DNA from: Pseudomonas sp. HR96 | GTDB lineage: Bacteria; Pseudomonadota; Gammaproteobacteria; Pseudomonadales; Pseudomonadaceae | NCBI RefSeq assembly: GCF_034059295.1 | Contig: NZ_CP139141.1 | Span: 1,099,001-1,163,000 of the forward strand | Length of the DNA stretch: 64,000 bases | Reading direction: 5' to 3' | Part shown: piece after piece, positions 40,799 to 49,215 of the stretch | Layout: each line of letters begins with the position of its first letter | Numbering within the stretch: position 1 is the stretch's first letter | Program-made: the position numbers and the translations under genes | Notes under the pieces: generated by a model | What the model was told of the DNA's origin: nothing | The model's database searches: none | Seen by the model: only the letters and a program-made list of their open reading frames with translations

Positions 40799-40999
40799 TC
40801 AGTCGCTGCGGTACCTCGTACCCATCCGAACATTCGGAGTGATTGCCATGGTCCTATCACCGACAGTGATCTGGATTGCGCCCGCCACCGTGCCTGAACT
40901 CGGTAAAGGCTCTTTGCAGCCCAGAACCCTCCAATTCTTACCGTCCATCTTCCGTGGTTGTCGATGTAGGCGCCTGCGGCCGATCCTGTTATTTGCCAT
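40799..40999 (-). CDS. Possible small basic protein
   Basis: A 66-residue frame of unknown family. AGGA lies 8 bases before ATG, an optimal ribosome site, and the product is basic at the start (MANNRIGRRRLHRQPRK) followed by a compact beta-like segment VAGAIQITVGDRTMAITPN. No homologue was recognised. It lies alone in an AT-richer gap. It could be a real small protein or chance. Confidence 0.3.
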   Translation of the reverse strand: MANNRIGRRRLHRQPRKMDGKNWRVLGCKEPLPSSGTVAGAIQITVGDRTMAITPNVRMGTRYRSD

Positions 41000-41090
41000 G
41001 GTTTAGTTCCTGGACCATGGCAGATCCGTTTTTATACTGACAACAGTTCTTTTCAGAGCGAATATTCCTATGTTTGCTCGAGGAGGAGGT

Positions 41091-41579
41091 GTGGAGAGCA
41101 TTCATCAAAGTTTTCATCTTGAGGAATTTCGCCAACTTAAAGGTGAGATCAGCACTTTGTTGCAGCGGATTGAAATGTTGATAAAGCTTTCACTGTTCGG
41201 CGGCGTGGCAATCTATGCCTGGATATTGATCCATGTATCGCCCGAGGTTGTATCAGATACTACCAAGAGCGCTCCCCAACAGAGCGATTCCATCCGGTTT
41301 CTTGGATATGCCGGCTTCCTACCCCCAGCGCTGCTGGTGTTTTCAGCGGTCATGGCCTGGCTGACCTTCCGCCACGTGAATGTGATCGCTGATTACCTGA
41401 AGCGTCTCGAAGGGCTACTAGGGATTTACAAATACGGCTGGGAAACTCACTGGCAAACGAAGCAGAGGCCTATGGAGTACTCATTGTTCGGCTTTCTTAT
41501 GCTGGTGCTGGTTATCGAATGCGCTGTCAGTTTCTACCTTCAACAGCACCTTGCTGTCCTGGTGATAGCCGCGCATTGA
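41091..41579 (+). CDS. Small membrane protein paired with a patatin-like lipase
   Basis: A 162-residue protein not recognised. An N-terminal helix (FHLEEFRQLKGEISTLLQRI) leads into three hydrophobic segments: LFGGVAIYAWILIHV (about 35-49), PALLVFSAVMAWLTF (about 80-94) and LFGFLMLVLVIECAVSFYL (about 130-148). The middle has a charged helix (VIADYLKRLEGLLGIYKYG). GTG 41091 is preferred because AGGAGGAGGT precedes it; ATG 41070 is the alternative and would translate that ribosome site as a Gly run. The patatin gene begins 80 bases downstream, so the two likely form an operon. The layout vaguely recalls small effector-type membrane proteins, without firm homology. Confidence 0.7.
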   Translation: MESIHQSFHLEEFRQLKGEISTLLQRIEMLIKLSLFGGVAIYAWILIHVSPEVVSDTTKSAPQQSDSIRFLGYAGFLPPALLVFSAVMAWLTFRHVNVIADYLKRLEGLLGIYKYGWETHWQTKQRPMEYSLFGFLMLVLVIECAVSFYLQQHLAVLVIAAH

Positions 41580-41659
41580 GTCTGTTTCAGTGTTTGCAGA
41601 ACAAAACCTAGTCATTTGCACCTGCTCGCCATGACGGCGAGCGTCAGGAGATGTTCACC

Positions 41660-44185
41660 ATGGGCGAAGGTGAGGACGAGAGTCTGTATAAAGGCGAGGC
41701 GGCGCGGATCAAGTATCGTCGCGAGCAGTTGAACCTGCAGCCCTTCAACACGGATGCAGGTCGGGCCTGGGGCCTGGCGCTCTCAGGCGGTGGCATCCGC
41801 AGTGCCACGTTCTGTCTCGGCGTACTTCAGGCCTTGGCACGGACCGGGCGTAGTGACAAAGAGCGGATATTGCTGGAGCGCTTTGACTATCTTTCCACCG
41901 TCAGCGGCGGCGGCTATATCGGCGCGTTTTTCTCCAGTCTGTTCTTGCCTGATCGTCTGCGGGGAGAGGGGCAATCCCCGGCCGCCGCAGCCGCGCAGGC
42001 TTACGCAGTGCTCGCTTATGAACCCCCCGGCAAGATCAGCAGCTCGATCGATTATTCCAAGGCACCTGCGGGCAGCGGCCCGGCGGCCTGGCTGCGCGAG
42101 AACGGGCGTTACCTAACGCCGACCGGTGGTGGAGACATGTTCTATGCACTGGCGACGACGTGGCGCAACTGGCTTTCCCTGCATTTCGTGATTGGCATGC
42201 CGGTGCTCATGGTGCTTGCGTTGCTCTTTGCAGTGCAGGCCATCTTCTACCTGAACCTTTTCTGGTGCCCCTTTGCCCTGGCGGTGGGCTGGATGCTGCC
42301 CAGTGCGTTGGCCTACTGGTTGGTCATTCCTGGTCGGTCACTTGACGAGAAGCCCAATCTTGCCAACCCGGCGTGCAAGGGCACTCTGGCTGTCACGTAC
42401 TGCCTGGTCGGAATTGGCCTGGTACTGCAATGGCTTGGCGATTGGCGCCGCGTGGACAATCTGGTTTTGTGCCTGGCAGTCATCACAGGCGTCGCAGGGC
42501 TGTTCGCGGCACTCTGTGTGCGCACGCTTCCCTCGGTCAAGGCTGGCAATACGGTTCGCAATTACCGCGTCGTCATGACCCGCCACCTCAGCCTGGCCAT
42601 GCGCGCCTTGCTTGTTTGCTTCTTTCTCGCCTGCATTGCCAAGTTGGGGCAGGAGCTCTACACATCGCTGTTCAATCGGACCCACGCGGTCAGCGTTGGC
42701 GTATTACCCGCGCTGGTCTGGTTGATTCGCAAGTTGGCGCTACTGCGCGACGAGAAGGCCCTGCCCACCTGGTTGCCGAAGTTGCCACTGGAACTGTTGG
42801 CACTGGCCGCCGGTGTGGTACTTAGTGTGGTCGTCTGCCTGGGTTGGTCACTGGCGGCGCTGTGGTTGGTTACCAATGGCAGTGATCGACCCTTGGCGCA
42901 TCATGACAGCGCGGCGCTTGTGCTGTTGGCAGTCATTGCCCTGGCGCTGACCTGGTTGTCGGGGCAATTCAAGGGTTTCCTCAACCTGTCGTCATTGCAT
43001 GCCTTCTACGCGACGCGTTTGACCCGGGCCTATCTGGGCGCCTCCAACGGCAAGCGCTTCACCACAGCAGCCGATGAGTACCGCAGTGTGGCCGAGCCAA
43101 TGGTGGACGATGATATTTCGCTGGATAGATTCTACGGCACCTGCACTGCCGGGCCGCTGCACTTGATCAACGTGACCATGAATCTCACTGTGGACCCGGC
43201 AGAGCAGCTGGTGCAGCGCGACCGCAAAGGCCAGCCACTGTGTCTGGCCCCCGATCAGTGGAAAGTCGATGCGACGTCCACCAGCTTCTTTCTCGATGGA
43301 GTGAGGTACCGACGCGACACGGCTTGCGGGCAACTATCGGAGATCCTGTTGCCACACACACTGGCGCAGTGGATTGGCACTTCGGGCGCTGCGTTCACCA
43401 CCGGCCTCGGGCGTACCACCAGCCTGGGCCTGTCCCTGACACTGGGCCTGGCCAATATACGGTTGGGCGTGTGGTGGCCTAGTCGGTTTCTAAATGCGAG
43501 CCAGACCGGCTACGTGCCGGTTGATGGTCCATGGGTCCAGCGGTTCGCGACACAGTCCTATCTTTTCCGCGAATTTACCGCGCAGTTTCATGGGCATCGC
43601 AACGACCTGATGTACCTTTCCGATGGCGGGCATTTTGAAAATACCGGGGCCTACGAGTTATTGCGCAGTGATCGAAACATCGAACTGATCGTGATGTGTG
43701 ACTGTGGCTGCGACCCGGAGTATCGGTTCAACGACCTGGCCAATCTGGTGCGATTGGCCAGGATCGATATGAAGCTTGATATACGTGAAGATACCGCCGT
43801 GTCCAAGCATTTCGAGCTCGGCCGGGTGTTTGGCACACCCGACCACTTCCAGCATTCGCGCAAGGAGCCTGGCGAAAAGTGCGCGCTGCTGTATGACGTT
43901 TTCGACATGCCCCAGGACGGTCGATCGGCGACCTTGAAGTGCCGAATCCTGGTGCTCAAGCCGCGGCTGATGACGACGCTGGGCGTCGATGTGCTGAACT
44001 ACGCACAGTCCAATGAGGCGTTCCCGCAACAGCCTACCAGCGATCAGTTCTTCGACGAGGCGCAGTTCGAAAGTTACCGCCAATTAGGCCTGGCGATCGG
44101 CAGGGCTGTCTTCGGTGACATGGGTATCACCGATGTGCAGGAAAAGATGAGCCAAGCGTTATGGCGTTACCTGGCGCTGCCCTGA
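41660..44185 (+). CDS. Patatin-like phospholipase interrupted by a multi-helix membrane domain
   Basis: Predicted serine acyl hydrolase acting on membrane lipids, 841 residues. The oxyanion motif is GGGIRS (residues 43-48), and the nucleophile Ser82 is in TVSGGGYIGAF. The dyad Asp655 is in LSDGGHFENTGAYELL. Between Ser82 and Asp655 about seven or eight TM helices are inserted (roughly 170-440), for example LMVLALLFAVQAIFYLNLF and LLALAAGVVLSVVVCLG. ATG 41660 is chosen because AGGAG directly abuts the ATG at 41651 and is nine bases from 41660. It follows the small membrane-protein gene. Physiological role and substrate are unknown. Confidence 0.85.
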   Translation: MGEGEDESLYKGEAARIKYRREQLNLQPFNTDAGRAWGLALSGGGIRSATFCLGVLQALARTGRSDKERILLERFDYLSTVSGGGYIGAFFSSLFLPDRLRGEGQSPAAAAAQAYAVLAYEPPGKISSSIDYSKAPAGSGPAAWLRENGRYLTPTGGGDMFYALATTWRNWLSLHFVIGMPVLMVLALLFAVQAIFYLNLFWCPFALAVGWMLPSALAYWLVIPGRSLDEKPNLANPACKGTLAVTYCLVGIGLVLQWLGDWRRVDNLVLCLAVITGVAGLFAALCVRTLPSVKAGNTVRNYRVVMTRHLSLAMRALLVCFFLACIAKLGQELYTSLFNRTHAVSVGVLPALVWLIRKLALLRDEKALPTWLPKLPLELLALAAGVVLSVVVCLGWSLAALWLVTNGSDRPLAHHDSAALVLLAVIALALTWLSGQFKGFLNLSSLHAFYATRLTRAYLGASNGKRFTTAADEYRSVAEPMVDDDISLDRFYGTCTAGPLHLINVTMNLTVDPAEQLVQRDRKGQPLCLAPDQWKVDATSTSFFLDGVRYRRDTACGQLSEILLPHTLAQWIGTSGAAFTTGLGRTTSLGLSLTLGLANIRLGVWWPSRFLNASQTGYVPVDGPWVQRFATQSYLFREFTAQFHGHRNDLMYLSDGGHFENTGAYELLRSDRNIELIVMCDCGCDPEYRFNDLANLVRLARIDMKLDIREDTAVSKHFELGRVFGTPDHFQHSRKEPGEKCALLYDVFDMPQDGRSATLKCRILVLKPRLMTTLGVDVLNYAQSNEAFPQQPTSDQFFDEAQFESYRQLGLAIGRAVFGDMGITDVQEKMSQALWRYLALP

Positions 44186-44224
44186 TTCGTCATGCTTTCA
44201 CGCTGAGCGGTCGGCAGCGCGTGT

Positions 44225-44713
44225 TCAATAGCGGCTGCCATCCCTGTGCGTGAACTGCCACTTGCCATCGGCGCCGGCCACCGCCTGAATATCATCGCTG
44301 GGATAGGCCACCGTATCCCCCGGCGTGCGGCAACCCACCTCCAGAATCACGCACATCTGCTCAGTGCGGTTGTGCAGATGATGCGCCTGCCCGCCGGCTG
44401 CAAAACCCGCCACGCTGCCCGGCTGCAATTCGATGATCTGCTCGCCCAGCAACAGCGTCGGCCGGCCCTCCAGCACGTAGATGAACTCCTCCTGCCGTGA
44501 ATGAACATGATGCAGGGCCGACACGCAGCCTGGCGGCAGTTGCGTCAGGTTGACCCCGAAATGGCCCAGGCCGAACAGGTCACCGAGCGGGCGCTTGATG
44601 CGGCCGTTCATCATCGACGCGAAGGGCTCGGGGTAATGGCTGGGCCGGGTGCGGGCGGGGGCGTCGATGGCTTGGAGAGTGCAGGGCGGTGCTTCGTTGT
44701 CCGAGGGGGCCAT
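44225..44713 (-). CDS. Cupin-domain protein
   Basis: A 162-residue single-domain cupin. Motif 1 is the metal-binding HHVHSRQEEFIYVLEG (two His and a Glu), and motif 2 is PGSVAGFAAGGQAHHLHN (His). This resembles sugar- or small-molecule-binding cupins, though no catalytic assignment is possible. ATG 44713 has GAGG upstream; the frame opens 13 codons earlier. It is divergent from the GMC dehydrogenase operon, and a shared regulatory region lies between them. Confidence 0.82.
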   Translation of the reverse strand: MAPSDNEAPPCTLQAIDAPARTRPSHYPEPFASMMNGRIKRPLGDLFGLGHFGVNLTQLPPGCVSALHHVHSRQEEFIYVLEGRPTLLLGEQIIELQPGSVAGFAAGGQAHHLHNRTEQMCVILEVGCRTPGDTVAYPSDDIQAVAGADGKWQFTHRDGSRY

Positions 44714-45260
44714 GGCTTGTCCTCTGTACGAGTTGGGAGAGCGGGTTTGCAAATCCTAGCTCATCGCATCGCAGCCAATGTGGAAGGCACGCAAGGCCTG
44801 TGAGGACTTTCGCTCGTTATAGGATGACTAGTCATCAGTCTGTAGATTTCTGCATACACCCTGAAATTCAGTAAGCGCTCTAAAACGGTGCTTACAGCCA
44901 ATCAGGCACCACCAGAAGGCTTTTTAGTAATTTTTTGATGTAATTGCTGCAATCCAAATTTATGTAGTGGTACGATCTCTTCGCCCGTGATGAGCCAGAC
45001 GATACCCGAGTATCGCGCCCTCTCCGGCGGACCGGCTCTTGCCCGCCGCCGCACCGTGACCCAGCACAAGTAGAGCAGCCAACCAGGCTCGCCAGCCCTC
45101 TTCGAATCCGCGCCCTGCGCCCCCCGTTCGCCCTCCGACCCGGCGAATGCGCGGCAGGCTGGCCGTCGTATTGCCGAACGGGTTGCACAGCGTCCCTGGA
45201 GAGCGCTCGGCCGTTTTTCTTGCGTCATCCGGTTTCGCAAGCAGACTAGGTGAGCCCCAC
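44714..45260. other. 547-bp divergent regulatory gap before the gluconate-dehydrogenase-type operon
   Basis: It contains a 14-bp perfect palindrome (44823-44836), a wider inverted repeat GTAAGC...GCTTAC (44871-44895) and a hairpin CGATAC-ccga-GTATCG (45000-45015). No gene was seen; the long stretch near the operon is a probable leader. Confidence 0.45.
44823..44836. promoter_or_regulatory. Perfect 14-bp palindrome, candidate operator
   Basis: GATGACTAGTCATC lies between the cupin gene and the dehydrogenase operon. Its form resembles sites of GntR-type regulators, but no regulator gene is nearby. Function is inferred. Confidence 0.4.
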
Positions 45261-45980
45261 ATGTTGTTAGCCTCGCAAACGTCCCGAAGAAAGTTTCTGC
45301 TTTCTTCTCTGATCGCCCTGCCAGCCATGGGCGTCATGGTCAAAGGCCTGAGCGCCGCGGCCGCCGCCGAAATGGTTGCGCCGGACCTGCACAGCTACAA
45401 GCCAACCTTCTTCGATGCCACAGAGTGGGCCTTCATCATGGCCGCCAGCGACTGCCTGATACCCGGCGGCGGGCGTGCACCTGGGGCGCTGGACACCAAC
45501 GTGCCGGTGTTCGTCGACCAGCAACTGGCCCAGGGCCTGGGCAGTGACGTGTACCTGGAGGGCCCATTCGACCTCAAGGCGCCCGCGACCCTCGGCTACC
45601 AGCTGCCGTACAGCACTCAGGACATCTACCGCAAAGGCATCAAGGCTGCCCAAGCCTGGTGTCAGAAGACTCATGGCGCCAATTTCGCTGCCCTCGACGA
45701 CGCCGCCAAGACCGACATGCTGCAGAACCTGCAGGCCGGCAAAATCGACTTCGCGGCCTTCGGCGAAGAGGTCATGGGCGCCAAGCTGTTCTTCGGCGAG
45801 CTGCTGAAGAACACCCGCAACGGCTACCTCGCCGACCCCATCTACGGCGGCAACAAGGGCATGAAGGCGTGGATCGCCATCGGCTTTCCTGGCGCCCGTG
45901 CCAGCTACCTGGAGTGGGTGGCGCAGCACAACGTCAAATACCCCCTGGGCCCCGTCAGCCTCAGCGGCGCCCGCGGCTAA
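45261..45980 (+). CDS. Gluconate 2-dehydrogenase-type small (gamma) subunit
   Basis: The accessory subunit of a periplasmic membrane-bound flavocytochrome dehydrogenase, 239 residues. A twin-arginine signal SRRKFLLSSLIALPAMG lies at residues 8-24, and the family start FFDATEWAFIMAASDCLIPGGGRAPGA follows around residues 50-75 (segments FDATEWAFIMAASDCLIP and GRAPGALDTNVP). Such subunits carry the flavoprotein through the Tat pathway and hold it in the complex. ATG 45261 is chosen because it gives the signal peptide; the frame opens 38 codons upstream. It is the first of three genes, 30 bases before the GMC gene. Confidence 0.85.
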   Translation: MLLASQTSRRKFLLSSLIALPAMGVMVKGLSAAAAAEMVAPDLHSYKPTFFDATEWAFIMAASDCLIPGGGRAPGALDTNVPVFVDQQLAQGLGSDVYLEGPFDLKAPATLGYQLPYSTQDIYRKGIKAAQAWCQKTHGANFAALDDAAKTDMLQNLQAGKIDFAAFGEEVMGAKLFFGELLKNTRNGYLADPIYGGNKGMKAWIAIGFPGARASYLEWVAQHNVKYPLGPVSLSGARG

Positions 45981-46010
45981 CTGCCGCGCGCCCCAACTAT
46001 CGAGAGATTT

Positions 46011-47780
46011 ATGGCAACTATTACCAATGACGAGGTCGACGTCGTTGTCGTCGGCCTGGGCTGGGCAGGCTCGCTGATGAGCATCGAACTGGCCCAGGCG
46101 GGCTTGAAAGTGCGCGCCCTGGAGCGCGGTGAAGACCGCACCAATGCCGACTTCGCCTACCCCAAACCCGCCGACGAATACGCCTACGGCGTGAAGAACA
46201 AGATCATGGTCACCCCGCGCGATGGCGCCCTGACCGTGCGTCACACCGCCACCGACACTGCATTGCCGACCCGTCAGTGGGGCGCCTTCGTGCCCGGCAC
46301 GGGCGTCGGCGGCTCGGGCCTGCACTGGACCGGCGTGCTGATCCGCCCGACACCTACCGACATCAAGCTCAAGACCTACGCCGACCAGGCCTACAAGCCC
46401 GGCCAGCTGGGCGAAGGCATGACCGTGCAGGACTTCCCCTTCACCTGGGAAGAGATCGAGCCGTTCATGGACCGCTTCGACAAGATCTGCGGGCTGTCCG
46501 GCAACACCGGCAACCTGCAGGGTCGCATCATCCCCGGCGGCGACCCGTTCGAAGGGCCGCGCTCGGAGGCCTTTCCGCTGCCGGCGCTACAGGACACATT
46601 GAACACCACGATGTTCAGCGAAGCCGCGCGCAAGCTGGGTTACCACCCGTTTCCCAACCCCTCGGCCAACGTCTCGCAAGCCTGGACCAACCCCTACGGC
46701 AACCAGCTGGCGCCGTGCAACTACTGCGGTTATTGCAGCAAGTACCCCTGCCTGAATTTCTCCAAGGCCTCGCCGCAGACCGCCGTGCTCGATGCGCTCA
46801 AGCGCATGGACAACTTCTCCTACCGGGTCAACTGCAACGTGCTGCGCGTCGATCTGCACCCGGACGGCAAGACCGCGCGCGGCGTGACCTACGCCGACGG
46901 CCAAGGCAATGAAGTGTTCCAGCCGGCGAAGATCGTCGTGCTGGCGGCCTTCCAGTTCGTCAACGTGCGCCTGATGCTGTTGTCGAAAATCGGCACGCCC
47001 TACGACCCGATCAGCAACACCGGCACCATCGGCCGCAACTACGCGTTCCTCAGCAACGGTGCCACCACGCTGTTCTTCAAGGACAAGAACTTCAACCCGT
47101 TCGCCACCGCCGGCGCCACCGGGCAGATGTTCAACGACGTCTCGCCGGGCAACTTCGACGGCCCGGGCCTGGGCATCATCGGCGGCGCGAAGATCCACAG
47201 CTCGCAGTCCACCGGCACGCCGATTGGCACCTCGCTGCCCAAGGGCACCCCGGAGTGGGGCCAGGGCTGGAAGGACGGCATGGTCGACTGGTATGGCCAT
47301 TCGATGAAGATCGGCATCACCACCAGTTGCATGTCGTACCGCGGCCATTACCTGGACCTCGACCCGACCTACAAGGACCCGTGGGGCCTGCCGCTGCTGC
47401 GCATCACCTTCGACTGGAAACAGAACGAGCTGAAACTGCAGCAGTACCTGCGCGGCATCGTCCAGAACATCACCCGGGAGCTTGGCCCGGACAGCTTCTC
47501 CGAGAGCTACCTGAGCATGGACTCGCATTGGGACATCACCAAATACGTCTCCACCCACAACGTCGGTGGCGCGGTGATGGGCGACTCGCCAAAGACCAGT
47601 GCGCTGAACCGCTACCTGCAGAGCTGGGACGTGCATAACGTGTTCGTGCCGGGCGGCAACGCCTTCCCGCAGAACTTCCAGGCCAACCCGACTTCGATGA
47701 TCGGCGCCCTGAGCCTGTGGGCCGCGCAAGCCATCAAAGACCAATACCTGAAAAACCCCGGCCCGCTGGTGAGCGCATGA
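46011..47780 (+). CDS. GMC-family FAD-dependent dehydrogenase large subunit
   Basis: The catalytic flavoprotein of the three-subunit complex, 589 residues. It has the N-terminal FAD-binding VVVGLGWAGSLMSIELA (residues about 12-28) and C-terminal GMC segment with NVGGAVMG and NPTSMIGALSLWAA. A Cys-rich motif CNYCGYCSKYPC near residue 235 is of the kind that could hold an Fe-S cluster, as in related FAD-glucose dehydrogenases. No own signal is visible, so export with the Tat-bearing small subunit is expected. Substrates in the family include gluconate, 2-ketogluconate, sorbitol and related polyols, and the exact one is unknown. It overlaps the cytochrome gene by 4 bases. Confidence 0.87.
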   Translation: MATITNDEVDVVVVGLGWAGSLMSIELAQAGLKVRALERGEDRTNADFAYPKPADEYAYGVKNKIMVTPRDGALTVRHTATDTALPTRQWGAFVPGTGVGGSGLHWTGVLIRPTPTDIKLKTYADQAYKPGQLGEGMTVQDFPFTWEEIEPFMDRFDKICGLSGNTGNLQGRIIPGGDPFEGPRSEAFPLPALQDTLNTTMFSEAARKLGYHPFPNPSANVSQAWTNPYGNQLAPCNYCGYCSKYPCLNFSKASPQTAVLDALKRMDNFSYRVNCNVLRVDLHPDGKTARGVTYADGQGNEVFQPAKIVVLAAFQFVNVRLMLLSKIGTPYDPISNTGTIGRNYAFLSNGATTLFFKDKNFNPFATAGATGQMFNDVSPGNFDGPGLGIIGGAKIHSSQSTGTPIGTSLPKGTPEWGQGWKDGMVDWYGHSMKIGITTSCMSYRGHYLDLDPTYKDPWGLPLLRITFDWKQNELKLQQYLRGIVQNITRELGPDSFSESYLSMDSHWDITKYVSTHNVGGAVMGDSPKTSALNRYLQSWDVHNVFVPGGNAFPQNFQANPTSMIGALSLWAAQAIKDQYLKNPGPLVSA

Positions 47781-49156
47781 GAAACGACGCCTTGAGAAGT
47801 AGCAAACGCCGTAGCCCGTGGCTCATCCTGCTGGTGCTGGCGATCCTCCTGCTGATTGCCGCCTGGGCCTTGAGCCGGGTACTCAACAGCAGCGGCGATG
47901 CAGCGGCACAGCTGTCGCAGCCGGTCACTCCCGCGCTGATCGCCCAGGGTGAAGTGCTGGCCCGCGCCGGCGACTGCGTGGCCTGCCACACGGCCCACGG
48001 CGGCAAGCCGTTCGCCGGTGGCCTGGGCATCCAGTCGCCGATTGGCACCATCTACTCCACCAACATCACACCGGACAAGAGCACCGGCATCGGCAGCTGG
48101 AGCTACGGCGACTTCGAACGCGCCGTGCGCCGCGGCATCGGCCACGACGGCAGCGCGCTGTACCCGGCGATGCCGTTCCCGTCCTACGCCAAGGTCACCG
48201 ACGCCGACAGCGAGGCGCTCTACGCCTACTTCATGAACGCCGTCGCGCCGGTGCAACAAGCCAACCAGGCCAACGACATCCCGTTCCCGCTGTCGGCCCG
48301 TTGGCCGCTGGCCTACTGGCGCAGCCTGTTCGCACCGTTGCCCGGCAGCGGCGCACCTGTGGCGGCCGCGACCGACCCGCAGATCGCCCGCGGCGCCTAT
48401 CTGGTTCAGGGCCTCGGCCACTGCGGCTCATGCCACACGCCACGGGCGCTGACCATGCAGGAAAAAGGCCTGGACGACAGCTCCGCGCACTACCTGGGCG
48501 GCGCCGAGCTCAACCAGTGGGCAGTGCCGCCACTGCGCGGGGTCAAGCACTGGTCGGCGCAAGAGCTGGTCGCCTACCTGGCTACCGGCCGCAACAGCAC
48601 CGCTTCGGTGGCCGGCGAAATGAAGGACGTGGTGCAAAACAGCACCTCGCACATGAGCCAGGAAGACCTGCAGGCCATCGCCGCGTACCTCAAGTCGATC
48701 CCCGGCGATGACCGCCCGGTGGCGGCCGATCTGGAGGCCCGTCGCAGCGCGACCATCCACACACTCACTGCCGCCACGGACCTGGATCTCGGCCAGCGCC
48801 TGTACCTGGACAACTGTGGCGCCTGCCACTTCGTCACCGGCCAAGGCGCACCGCGCACCTTTCCACGTCTGGATGGCGCGTCGATCATCAACAGCCCGAA
48901 CCCGACTGGCTTGATCCATGTGATCCTGGCCGGGGCGCAGACGCCGTCCACTGCACAGGCGCCATCGATACTGCCGATGCCTGGGTTCGCCGGGCGGATG
49001 GATGACAGCGAAGTGGCTGCCTTGGCGACCTTCCTGCGCCAGGGCTGGGGCAACGATGCGCCGGCGGTGTCGGCGGGGCAGGTTGAGGATGTACGCAAGG
49101 GGTTGCCGGTGAAGCATGTGGGGGAGGCGGCTTTGGGGGCGAATAATGCTCAGTAA
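47777..49156 (+). CDS. Triheme cytochrome c subunit of the dehydrogenase complex
   Basis: Passes electrons from the flavoprotein to quinone at the inner membrane. The product has 459 residues. An N-terminal anchor (about 14-34, LILLVLAILLLIAAWALSRVL) is followed by three c-type heme sites: CVACH near 67, CGSCH near 217 and CGACH near 350. ATG 47777 overlaps the GMC stop (ATGA); the frame opens 20 codons earlier. This subunit type is shared by gluconate, 2-ketogluconate and alcohol dehydrogenases of Pseudomonas and acetic acid bacteria. A terminator follows. Confidence 0.9.
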   Translation: MRNDALRSSKRRSPWLILLVLAILLLIAAWALSRVLNSSGDAAAQLSQPVTPALIAQGEVLARAGDCVACHTAHGGKPFAGGLGIQSPIGTIYSTNITPDKSTGIGSWSYGDFERAVRRGIGHDGSALYPAMPFPSYAKVTDADSEALYAYFMNAVAPVQQANQANDIPFPLSARWPLAYWRSLFAPLPGSGAPVAAATDPQIARGAYLVQGLGHCGSCHTPRALTMQEKGLDDSSAHYLGGAELNQWAVPPLRGVKHWSAQELVAYLATGRNSTASVAGEMKDVVQNSTSHMSQEDLQAIAAYLKSIPGDDRPVAADLEARRSATIHTLTAATDLDLGQRLYLDNCGACHFVTGQGAPRTFPRLDGASIINSPNPTGLIHVILAGAQTPSTAQAPSILPMPGFAGRMDDSEVAALATFLRQGWGNDAPAVSAGQVEDVRKGLPVKHVGEAALGANNAQ

Positions 49157-49174
49157 GGTGGTTTGAATTGGAGG

Positions 49175-49200
49175 AGGGGCCTTTTTGGGGCCTCTTTTTT
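49175..49200 (+). terminator. Intrinsic terminator after the cytochrome gene
   Basis: AGGGGCC-tttttgg-GGCCTCT with a TTTTTT run, 18 bases after the stop. One pair is G-T. It separates the operon from the convergent histidine kinase. Confidence 0.7.
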
Positions 49201-49215
49201 ATGCAAGTGGCTGGC

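Larger units (their letters stand above)
40533..41090. other. 558-bp intergenic stretch between thiM and the membrane-protein/patatin pair
   Basis: This stretch is more AT-rich than its surroundings. It contains the 40619-40695 inverted repeat and a possible small gene on the minus strand (40799-40999). Other short frames lack ribosome sites. Confidence 0.5.
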
